Origin: BPGX01 sp037447455
GTDB lineage: Bacteria > Bacteroidota > Bacteroidia > B-17B0 > Aurantibacillaceae
Direction of reading: 5' to 3'
Assembly: GCA_037447455.1 (NCBI GenBank)
Contig: JBBIGQ010000003.1
Location: 62,001 to 126,000 of the forward strand
DNA: 64,000 nucleotides
Shown: piece by piece, positions 51,210-58,084 of the stretch
Position numbering within the stretch: position 1 is the first letter of the stretch
Layout: every line of letters starts with the position of its first letter
Notes under the pieces: model-generated
What the model was told of the DNA's origin: nothing
The model's input: the letters and a program-made list of their open reading frames with translations, nothing else
The model's database searches: none
Position numbers and translations under genes: made by a program

Positions 51210-51716
51210 CTATCCAGTAATTTTGATTTTTTCAAGTGTTACAGTGATTTTCAAAGTATCCTGAATGTGCTTTATTGTATCCGCAAATACAATGTTCATT
51301 AAACTATCGTAAATAATTAAACTTTTCACAAAGACCGTATCATACATGATTATTTTGGAAGATGTGGGTAATAAAGCGCCTTTCAAAGTAACAGCATTAC
51401 CCGTAATGTTATTAAAATTACTGGTATTAAACTTAAACCATCCATGCATTTGATTCTGGTAATAAACACTATCTGTGTTTACCAAAATTGTAAATGGATG
51501 CCCCGCATCAGGTCCTGCTTGAAACTGTGCCTGTAATTGATAAAAAAAACTACTTAAAAAAACAAACACTACCTGCCACCACCGCTTACTCCGACAAATT
51601 AAATGTTTGAGCATACGCTGTTTTTTCACAAGCGTATGTTTGTAGTGTAGTGTAGTGTAGTGTAGTGTAGAAAACTTCTCTACACTTTTTGCCGGAGTTG
51701 GAATAGAAGTTTTCAT
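51210..51716 (-). CDS. N-terminal fragment of the beta-helix surface protein, with pentanucleotide repeat
   Basis: This 168-residue fragment starts at ATG 51716, 18 bp downstream of a TACTTTTG promoter element. Residues 16-25 are encoded by six CTACA repeats. A signal peptide follows (WWQVVFVFLSSFFYQLQAQ) and then a beta domain (AGPDAGHPFTILVNTDSVYYQNQMHGWFKFN). It ends in TAG two bases out of register with the downstream frame. A second possible start, ATG 51614, lies in the arm of a CATACGC/GCGTATG hairpin. Together with the next two frames it would encode one protein of about 1,125 residues. Confidence 0.65.
   Translation of the reverse strand: MKTSIPTPAKSVEKFSTLHYTTLHYKHTLVKKQRMLKHLICRSKRWWQVVFVFLSSFFYQLQAQFQAGPDAGHPFTILVNTDSVYYQNQMHGWFKFNTSNFNNITGNAVTLKGALLPTSSKIIMYDTVFVKSLIIYDSLMNIVFADTIKHIQDTLKITVTLEKIKITG
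51641..51670 (-). repeat. Pentanucleotide repeat (CTACA)x6 in coding sequence
   Basis: Six perfect tandem copies, read TGTAG on the plus strand, lie between the start codon and the signal peptide of the beta-helix gene. A unit of five cannot vary without shifting frame, which is the mark of a contingency locus. Confidence 0.9.
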
Positions 51717-51733
51717 AGTGATATAATTTTTTA

Positions 51734-51741
51734 CAAAAGTA
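51734..51741 (-). promoter_or_regulatory. Bacteroidota -7 promoter element for the beta-helix gene
   Basis: The minus strand reads TACTTTTG (TAnnTTTG), 17 bp upstream of the ATG at 51716. It places the pentanucleotide repeat inside the transcript and downstream of the start codon. Confidence 0.55.
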
Positions 51742-51871
51742 AAAAATAATTTTCAAATAAAAAAATGAACTTAATATGGTTTTTACTTGGTTTTTATCTA
51801 AAAATTCTCAACGTATGCATAATAGGAATTTTATATTCAGATTAAAAACTTATTATTTTTTATTTTTGACT

Positions 51872-52591
51872 TTACTCTCCTTTCAACTTCTTCACTCTTT
51901 CTTTAGTAACAGGATGGGTGGATAAAAAAGCGGGAATGTGTTCGGTATCTTTGCTTATGTTTTCTAATAATTGTGCTAATGGTAAAGTAGAGATATGCTG
52001 TTGTTTCAACATTTGAATAGCATAATCGTCTGCCTGTTCCTCATAAGTACGGGAATATGAAAGTGAAAATAACTGATGCGTTAAGGACGCTAAAAAAGCC
52101 GAATAGTCCCCGATAAAATACCCTACTATCGCAGCCGTTAATCCGGACTTTATCAATAACTTCAAACTGTGTTTGTAATGCAAATGCCCCGCTTCGTGTG
52201 CCAGAACACCTAATACATCTGAATAGTTCACTGTATCTTTACTCAAATTTACCAATGAATCCAACAAAACAATGGAATTTCCCGGCAAAGCAAAGGCATT
52301 CGGAAATAATGCGTGCTTAAAAATCAAATGAATATTAGTGCTATCTTTTTCCAACATTTGATTAAACAATCGCTGTATTTTTCTTTGTGTAAATATGGGC
52401 AAACGACTTTCTCCTAAACCTTGTGTTTCCAAAGATTTCAACGTGTACTCTCCCATCCGTGTTTGTATTTCAGGGGGAACAACATTGGCAACCAAAGTGC
52501 TCACCCACTCGCTGCCCCACTTAAAAGTAAAATATATACCTGTAGCCAATAATAAAGTACTTCCAAGAATAAAGAATAAAAACTTTTTCAT
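51872..52591 (-). CDS. M48 family metalloprotease
   Basis: This 239-residue membrane-associated zinc protease has an N-terminal anchor (FLFFILGSTLLLATGIYF), the zinc motif HEAGH in LGVLAHEAGHLHYKHSL, and the downstream Glu ligand in SRTYEEQADDYAIQML. The terminal AFLSTHPVTKERVKKL is typical of M48 BepA/LoiP-like proteases, which act on outer-membrane proteins or lipoproteins. It overlaps the MORN lipoprotein gene by 4 bp and ends 155 bp before the beta-helix gene promoter region. Confidence 0.9.
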   Translation of the reverse strand: MKKFLFFILGSTLLLATGIYFTFKWGSEWVSTLVANVVPPEIQTRMGEYTLKSLETQGLGESRLPIFTQRKIQRLFNQMLEKDSTNIHLIFKHALFPNAFALPGNSIVLLDSLVNLSKDTVNYSDVLGVLAHEAGHLHYKHSLKLLIKSGLTAAIVGYFIGDYSAFLASLTHQLFSLSYSRTYEEQADDYAIQMLKQQHISTLPLAQLLENISKDTEHIPAFLSTHPVTKERVKKLKGE

Positions 52592-53103
52592 TGCTTATTT
52601 TTTTCTCTCTTGACAAGTTTTCCTGCCTTGTAATATTCTATCGTCTTTACAATACCTGATGTGTCATAATACGTCCACACACTATCTTTACTATCATTTT
52701 TGTAATAAGCCCTATAATACAATTTTCCATTCGGATAATACACATTACTCTCTCCGTTAAGTTTTCCTCTGTTGTAAATGCTCTGGCTCCACAGATTCCC
52801 ATTAGGATAGAAATACAACCATTCGCCATGTCTTTTTCCAAAGCGATAAAAACCTTTGTATTTCACAACACCATTAGGATAACGCTCTTCTGCATCTCCG
52901 GTATAGCTTGAATCTTTTAAGGGTTCAATGAAGTACGCGACAGCATTCTCATTCGCCGAATGGTTCCCTTTTTTATTTTGAATAGAATCTTTAATAATGA
53001 GATTGTCTACATCAGTATTGTGTGCTTGTTGATTTGAAGTACATGAATAAGTACTGATTATTAAAATAAAAATAAATACGATGTTTAAATTTCTGTATTT
53101 CAT
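52588..53103 (-). CDS. Lipoprotein with MORN-type repeats
   Basis: This 171-residue protein has a lipobox signal (FIFILIISTYSC) followed by a disordered linker and three to four MORN_2 repeats (ERYPNGVVKYKGFYRFGKRHGEWLYFYPNGNLWSQSIYNRGKLNGESNVYYPNGKLYYRAYY). Similar proteins are annotated as YwqK-like antitoxins, but a lipoprotein is unlikely to be a cytoplasmic antitoxin and no toxin gene is adjacent. It is translationally coupled to the M48 protease gene by a 4-bp overlap. Confidence 0.82.
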   Translation of the reverse strand: MKYRNLNIVFIFILIISTYSCTSNQQAHNTDVDNLIIKDSIQNKKGNHSANENAVAYFIEPLKDSSYTGDAEERYPNGVVKYKGFYRFGKRHGEWLYFYPNGNLWSQSIYNRGKLNGESNVYYPNGKLYYRAYYKNDSKDSVWTYYDTSGIVKTIEYYKAGKLVKREKNKQ

Positions 53104-53143
53104 ACCGAGTCAATGGTTGATAATTCGTGTATGTGGTTTAGGT

Positions 53144-54352
53144 TTAAATATCTTTAAGATTATACTCATGAATCTTACGATATAAGGTACGTTCACTTAT
53201 GCCAAGTTCTTTGGCTGCATTTTTTCGTTTGCCTTTATGTTTTATCAATGCTTTTCGTATTAATTCTTTTTCTTTATCCTGCAAAGAAAGCGTTTCTTCA
53301 ATTGGTATTATATTTTTTTCTTTTGTTTCAGAAGAATATACATGCGTATTTTTTTCAACAGGTGCAGGCGGTATTTCAGATGACAATATTGGCAAAGCGC
53401 TTATATTTTCAGTATTATGAACAATGTCTGGTTTTACAATAGTTACCAAATTATATACCACTTTTTTCAATTGGTCTACTTCCTTTTTCAATTCAAATAA
53501 GGCGGACTTTAAAAGAGCTTCTTCGTATTGCACATCACTAATTCGCATCGGAGAAGGTGCTGCATTCGAAGAAAAATTTAAATAGTTCTCAAGCATTTCA
53601 GAGGTTATCAATCTTTCTTTTTCAATGATGGAAATTTGTTCGGTTACATTTTTCAACTGACGAATATTCCCCGGCCAATAATAATTTAAAAATACCTGCT
53701 CGGCCTCCGAAGTAAGTTGAATAGCCGGCATTCTATATTTAACTGCAAAATCGGCTGCAAATTTTTTTAACAGTAATAAAATATCTTCTTTCCTTTCACG
53801 CAAGGGTGGTAAATAAATCGGCACGGTATTCAAGCGATAATACAAATCTTCTCTGAATTTACCTTTTTGAATAGCCACATCAAAATTGATATTCGTTGCA
53901 GCCACTACTCGTACATTCGTTTTCTGCACTTTACTGCTTCCTACACGAATGTATTCGCCGGTTTCAAGAATACGCAACAGGCGTGCTTGTGTGGCCAATG
54001 GCAGCTCACCGACTTCGTCTAAAAAAATCGTACCGCCATTGGCTACTTCAAAATATCCTTTGCGAGAATCCGTTGCACCGGTGAAGGCACCTTTTTCGTG
54101 ACCAAACAATTCACTATCTATAGTTCCTTCAGGAATAGCGCCACAATTCACCGCAATATATGGTCCATGTTTTCGACTGCTAAATTGATGAACGATTTGC
54201 GGAAAAACTTCTTTACCGGTCCCACTTTCGCCTAATATCAAAACAATCAAATCCGTAAAAGCCACTTTTATTGCAATATCAATGGCTCTGTTCAATAACG
54301 GCTGATTGCCAATGATGCCAAATCTGTTTTTTATCTCTTGAAGAGAAGTCAT
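53144..54352 (-). CDS. Sigma-54 dependent transcriptional activator without receiver domain
   Basis: This 402-residue NtrC-family AAA+ protein lacks an N-terminal receiver domain. Walker A is GESGTGKE, the sigma-54 contact loop is GAFTGA, Walker B is GTIFLDEVGELPL, and the arginine region RLLRILETGEYIRVG is present. A linker with Ala/Pro/Glu runs from about residue 250, and the C-terminal Fis-type helix-turn-helix reads KGKRKNAAKELGISERTLYRKIHEYNL. The lack of a receiver means its activity is set otherwise, perhaps by abundance or partner binding. It lies 4 bp after dnaJ, though its targets are unknown. Confidence 0.9.
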   Translation of the reverse strand: MTSLQEIKNRFGIIGNQPLLNRAIDIAIKVAFTDLIVLILGESGTGKEVFPQIVHQFSSRKHGPYIAVNCGAIPEGTIDSELFGHEKGAFTGATDSRKGYFEVANGGTIFLDEVGELPLATQARLLRILETGEYIRVGSSKVQKTNVRVVAATNINFDVAIQKGKFREDLYYRLNTVPIYLPPLRERKEDILLLLKKFAADFAVKYRMPAIQLTSEAEQVFLNYYWPGNIRQLKNVTEQISIIEKERLITSEMLENYLNFSSNAAPSPMRISDVQYEEALLKSALFELKKEVDQLKKVVYNLVTIVKPDIVHNTENISALPILSSEIPPAPVEKNTHVYSSETKEKNIIPIEETLSLQDKEKELIRKALIKHKGKRKNAAKELGISERTLYRKIHEYNLKDI

Positions 54353-54356
54353 AAAA

Positions 54357-55499
54357 TTATTCGAAATATTCTTTCATTCTTTCGAAGAAGGATTTTTCCC
54401 TTTTATTTTGTGATGGTTGAAAATTTTTAGAGTTTTTCAGTTGTTCTAAAATTTTTCTTTCTTCTGAGGATAACTGTGTAGGAGTATAAATATTGACGTC
54501 TACAATAATATCACCGCGTCCGTATCCATTAATGGACGGCAAGCCCTTTCCTCTTAACCGAAGCAATTTGCCGGACTGAATACCGGGGTCTATTTTCACT
54601 CTTGCTTTGCCGTCTAAGGTAGGTATTTCTACTTGTGTGCCTAAGGCAGCTTCTGGAAAACTTAAAAATAAATGATAAATCAAATTATTCCCTTCTCTCT
54701 TAAAATGTGGATGCGATACTTCTTCTACATGAATAATTAAATCGCCTGGGATTCCTTCTTGCGGTGCGGCATGTCCTTTTCCTCGTAAGGATAATTCCAT
54801 TCCATCTTCTACACCAGCCGGGATATTAAATGAAACAATTTCTTCTCCCCAAACAGTGCCTGTTCCATTGCAAACCGAACATTTTTCAGACGGGATAGAG
54901 CCGGTGCCACTACAGGTAGGGCAGGTGGTTCGGGTTTGGACAGCACCTAAAATCGTTTGTTGTACTTTTACGACAACACCTGAACCTTTACACGTCGGAC
55001 AAGTGTTTAACTTGCCGCTTTTTGCACCGGTACCATGACAATGGTTGCATTGAACTTGTTTTTTAATTTTAATTTTTTTGCTGACCCCTTTTGCAATTTC
55101 TTCTAATGTAAGTTTTACAGATATTCGAACGTCTCCTCCTTTTTGTGTTCTTCGGCTACCTCTTCCATTGCCTCCAAATCCAAATCCGCCTCCAAAAATA
55201 TCTTCAAAGTGCGAAAAAATATCATCCATGTTTACTCCCGATCCACCATAAAAACCGCCATCCGATGCGGCAGAAGACCCTACACCTGCGTGTCCAAATT
55301 GATCATACCGCGCACGCTTTTCTTTATCACTTAAAACTTCATACGCTTCATTAATTTCTTTGAATTTTTCTTCTGCTTCTTTATTACCCGGATTTTTATC
55401 CGGATGATATTTAACAGCCAGTTTTCGGAATGCTTTTTTTATTTCATCATCACTTGCATTCCTTGAAACTCCCAGTATTTCATAGTAATCTTTTTTCAT
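54357..55499 (-). CDS. dnaJ: Chaperone DnaJ
   Basis: This 380-residue Hsp40 co-chaperone has the N-terminal J domain (YYEILGVSRNASDDEIKKAFRKLAVKYHPDKNPGN with HPD), a Gly/Phe-rich region, and a zinc-binding domain with four CxxCxGxG motifs (CNHCHGTGA, CPTCKGSGV, CPTCSGTGS, CSVCNGTGT), then two C-terminal substrate domains. It stimulates DnaK. It follows grpE after 30 bp and precedes the sigma-54 activator by 4 bp; dnaK is not in the window. Confidence 0.96.
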   Translation of the reverse strand: MKKDYYEILGVSRNASDDEIKKAFRKLAVKYHPDKNPGNKEAEEKFKEINEAYEVLSDKEKRARYDQFGHAGVGSSAASDGGFYGGSGVNMDDIFSHFEDIFGGGFGFGGNGRGSRRTQKGGDVRISVKLTLEEIAKGVSKKIKIKKQVQCNHCHGTGAKSGKLNTCPTCKGSGVVVKVQQTILGAVQTRTTCPTCSGTGSIPSEKCSVCNGTGTVWGEEIVSFNIPAGVEDGMELSLRGKGHAAPQEGIPGDLIIHVEEVSHPHFKREGNNLIYHLFLSFPEAALGTQVEIPTLDGKARVKIDPGIQSGKLLRLRGKGLPSINGYGRGDIIVDVNIYTPTQLSSEERKILEQLKNSKNFQPSQNKREKSFFERMKEYFE

Positions 55500-55529
55500 T
55501 GCTGTAAATTTATCAATTCTTCAAAAGAA

Positions 55530-56195
55530 TTATTCTCCTACAACCACTTTAGCGTAGCGAATAAGTTTATCATTGAGTTGGTATGCTTTTTCAAGTTCGT
55601 CAATTACCTTGCCTTTTAGTTCTTCAGATGGGGCGGGTATTTTAGCCACTGCTTCCATTGTGTCCGGATTAAAATCTTTATGTAAACTGTCTATCGCGGT
55701 GATATTATTTTTTAAGGTGATGTGTTTCAATTTGTTGTAAATTAATTCAAATCCTTTTTTTACCACTTCTATATTCTCAGTATTTTGGTTTTCCTTCAAC
55801 GCTCTTTCAAAATCATCTAATAAAGGAAGTAATAATTTCCAGGTATCTTCACCGGCGTATTTGATAAGTTCTTCTTTTTCTTTTTTAGTTCGTTTTCTAA
55901 AATTATCAAACTCAGCCAATAAACGGACATATTTATCATTAATATCATTTAGTTGTTGTTCTAATTGTTTTACTTTTTTCATTAAAATTTCCTTTTCATC
56001 ATTAATTGAATTATTGTCTGAAAAAACTTCACTATTGTTTGTTGTTTCTGTCTGAATTTCTTCAGTTTTATTTTCTATGCTATCAAGTTTTGTATCGTCC
56101 ATTTTATCTTCTTTATCATTATTAACTTCAGTGTTTTTTTCATTTAAAGATTGAGATTGTTCATTTTCCATCATAGTGCTTTTATTGTCTTCCAT
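55530..56195 (-). CDS. grpE: Nucleotide exchange factor GrpE
   Basis: This 221-residue protein has an acidic disordered N-terminus of about 65 residues, a long coiled coil (EKEILMKKVKQLEQQLNDINDKYVRLLAEFDNFRKRTKKEKEEL), and the GrpE beta domain (GEDTWKLLLPLLDDFERALKE, LHKDFNPDTMEAVAKIPA, DELEKAYQLNDKLIRYAKVVVGE). It releases ADP from DnaK. The start is ATG 56195, with a TATTTTTG promoter element at 56245-56252. It leads the dnaJ operon. The codon at 56174 could be an alternative start. Confidence 0.95.
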   Translation of the reverse strand: MEDNKSTMMENEQSQSLNEKNTEVNNDKEDKMDDTKLDSIENKTEEIQTETTNNSEVFSDNNSINDEKEILMKKVKQLEQQLNDINDKYVRLLAEFDNFRKRTKKEKEELIKYAGEDTWKLLLPLLDDFERALKENQNTENIEVVKKGFELIYNKLKHITLKNNITAIDSLHKDFNPDTMEAVAKIPAPSEELKGKVIDELEKAYQLNDKLIRYAKVVVGE

Positions 56196-56244
56196 AAAAT
56201 CGAAGTTTTAGGACAAAATGTTATGCAATTGTTCTGCCAAAGGG

Positions 56245-56252
56245 CAAAAATA
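56245..56252 (-). promoter_or_regulatory. Bacteroidota -7 promoter element for grpE-dnaJ
   Basis: The minus strand reads TATTTTTG (TAnnTTTG), 49 bp upstream of the grpE ATG and overlapping the region just beyond the pabB stop. It could drive grpE, dnaJ and the sigma-54 activator together. Confidence 0.5.
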
Positions 56253-56262
56253 TGCAATTCTG

Positions 56263-57393
56263 TCATACTTTTTTAGAATTTGTAAGTTTTTCAATGGGTT
56301 GTAAGATTTTTTCAGCTTTTAAAAGACATTCTTCGTATTCTGATTGTGCATTGGTATAAATGGTAACGGCACTACCAACCCATATTTTTAATTCCTTTTT
56401 TTCTTCATTGTAAAACATACTTCTGATTAAAACTGACAAGTCAAAATTCCCTCTTTCATAAACGCCTAAACATCCGCTATAAAATTCTCTTGGTTGTGCT
56501 TCTATCTCTTCGGCTATTTGCATTGTGCGAATTTTTGGGGCACCTGTCATACTGGCCATTGGAAATGTAGCGTGTATTATATCTTTAAAAGTACTATTTT
56601 CTTTGACTACGCAAGATATTTTACTTACCATTTGATGCACCGTTGGATATGATTTTATAGAATATAATTCTTCAACTTTGACAGTGCCTTTTTGAGCAAT
56701 TTGGCTTAAATCATTTCGGCTAACATCCACTATCATAGCGTTTTCCGTTCGTTCTTTATTACTTTTCAATAATTTTTCTTTCATTTTTTCATCTTCAATA
56801 ATATTCTTTCCTCTCGTCGCTGTTCCTTTTATTGGTTCTGTGAACAAATAATTACCTTCTTTCTTTAAAAACCTTTCTGGAGAAAAACTTAAAATAATAT
56901 CATCACGAAATTTAAACAACGCTCCAAAGGGGGGCTGCGTGGCTTGCAAGGTGTTTACAAAAACCTGAACAACAGGGATTTGTATGTTTTCAAAAACAAA
57001 AGGAATACAATAATTCATTTCATAAATATCTCCTGCTTTCAAATAATTTTGTATTTTTTGAAAGTTTTGATTATATGTTTCAAAATCAATAGAAAAAAAT
57101 TTTCTTGAATGAAAGTTATCATTAAAATTAAATTCTTTTAATAATGTTTCAATATGATTAAAATTTTCAATAGGTACTTTTTCTTTTACAGGGATGATTA
57201 AAGGTACACTTGAATAAGTACTTTTAAAACAATTGGGTTCGATAACATTCTTAAAATCATAAGGTATTGCTATTGCAAGTTGCTCATATTTTTCCACATC
57301 ACGAATGTCAATAATTGTATCTTCCAAAAAATAAAAATAATTTTGAAAACCATATTCAGGAGAATATGAATAGGTCAGTAAAAAATTGCTCAT
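56263..57393 (-). CDS. pabB: Aminodeoxychorismate synthase component I (PabB-like)
   Basis: This 376-residue chorismate-utilising enzyme has the C-terminal catalytic signature: ILSFSPERFLKKEGNYLFTEPIKGTATRGKN, NAMIVDVSRNDLSQIAQKGTVKVEEL, and FPMASMTGAPKIRTMQIAEEIEAQPREFYSGCLGVY. It makes aminodeoxychorismate for folate together with a glutaminase, which is not encoded nearby. An anthranilate synthase role is less likely given the shortened N-terminal region and PIKGT motif. It lies 2 bp after the Nudix gene. Confidence 0.85.
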   Translation of the reverse strand: MSNFLLTYSYSPEYGFQNYFYFLEDTIIDIRDVEKYEQLAIAIPYDFKNVIEPNCFKSTYSSVPLIIPVKEKVPIENFNHIETLLKEFNFNDNFHSRKFFSIDFETYNQNFQKIQNYLKAGDIYEMNYCIPFVFENIQIPVVQVFVNTLQATQPPFGALFKFRDDIILSFSPERFLKKEGNYLFTEPIKGTATRGKNIIEDEKMKEKLLKSNKERTENAMIVDVSRNDLSQIAQKGTVKVEELYSIKSYPTVHQMVSKISCVVKENSTFKDIIHATFPMASMTGAPKIRTMQIAEEIEAQPREFYSGCLGVYERGNFDLSVLIRSMFYNEEKKELKIWVGSAVTIYTNAQSEYEECLLKAEKILQPIEKLTNSKKV

Positions 57394-57395
57394 AT

Positions 57396-57947
57396 CTATT
57401 TTAGAAGATTAAATTTTATTGTGGCTTTTAAGATGGCAGCCATACTTATAGAATCCGTAATTTCATTATTCATTACCATTTGAAATGCTTCGGATAAATG
57501 AACTTTTTTAATGCTCAAATCTTCTGTTTCTTCGGGGGTTGCTTGCATTTGTTTCAATCTTGTAGCAAGATAAACAATTGCTAATTCATTCGTAACAGAA
57601 TTACTGGTATGCAATCTCAATAATTCATCATAATGTTCTGCCACCAACCCTGTTTCTTCTAATAATTCTCTTTTAGCACTTTCCAGCGGATCTACATCTA
57701 ATTTTCCACCACCTTCCGGTATTTCCCAACTATATTGATTTAGCGGATACCGCCACTGCCCTACAAGATAAGTGTATCCTTCTTCATCTATTGGCAAAAT
57801 GCCAATAGCCAGATGCTTAAACTTAACCACATTATAAATACCCTTATTCCCCGATGGATTGATAACATCGTGTAACTCTAACTCAATCCACGGCGAATCA
57901 AATAACTTCTGAACATTCAAAGTTTGCCAAGGATTTAAATGCTTCAT
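57396..57947 (-). CDS. Nudix hydrolase
   Basis: This 183-residue ADP-ribose/NDP-sugar-type Nudix protein has the Nudix box in GGGKLDVDPLESAKRELLEETGLVAEHYDELL. The N-terminal strands (WIELELHDVINPSGNKGIYNVVKFKHLAIGILPIDEEGYTYLVGQWRYPL) match the ADP-ribose pyrophosphatase group. It is divergent from infB and shares the 137-bp gap with two promoter elements. It overlaps no gene and precedes pabB by 2 bp. Confidence 0.9.
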   Translation of the reverse strand: MKHLNPWQTLNVQKLFDSPWIELELHDVINPSGNKGIYNVVKFKHLAIGILPIDEEGYTYLVGQWRYPLNQYSWEIPEGGGKLDVDPLESAKRELLEETGLVAEHYDELLRLHTSNSVTNELAIVYLATRLKQMQATPEETEDLSIKKVHLSEAFQMVMNNEITDSISMAAILKATIKFNLLK

Positions 57948-57963
57948 TTAAATAAAATTTGCC

Positions 57964-57971
57964 CAAAGATA
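57964..57971 (-). promoter_or_regulatory. Bacteroidota -7 promoter element for the Nudix gene
   Basis: The minus strand reads TATCTTTG, full consensus match, 16 bp upstream of the Nudix ATG at 57947. Confidence 0.6.
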
Positions 57972-58057
57972 GTGTAATTTACAGCCAATATAATTTTAAA
58001 AACTATCAGAATGCAAGATTTTTCAAAGAAATATCAACTATCAAGCATATTTTTAAT

Positions 58058-58065
58058 TATCTTTG
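58058..58065 (+). promoter_or_regulatory. Bacteroidota -7 promoter element for infB
   Basis: The plus strand reads TATCTTTG, 19 bp upstream of the infB ATG at 58085. It rules out the longer frame from 57959. Confidence 0.6.
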
Positions 58066-58084
58066 CGGACAATTTCAGAATTCT

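Noticed and set aside
51641..51670. CRISPR-like or promoter tandem repeat
   Set aside because: The unit is five bases with no spacers and lies downstream of the start codon; it is a coding microsatellite.
52588..53103. Toxin-antitoxin system based on YwqK-like MORN repeats
   Set aside because: The protein has a lipoprotein signal and the neighbours are a protease and a transcription activator, so no toxin partner is evident.
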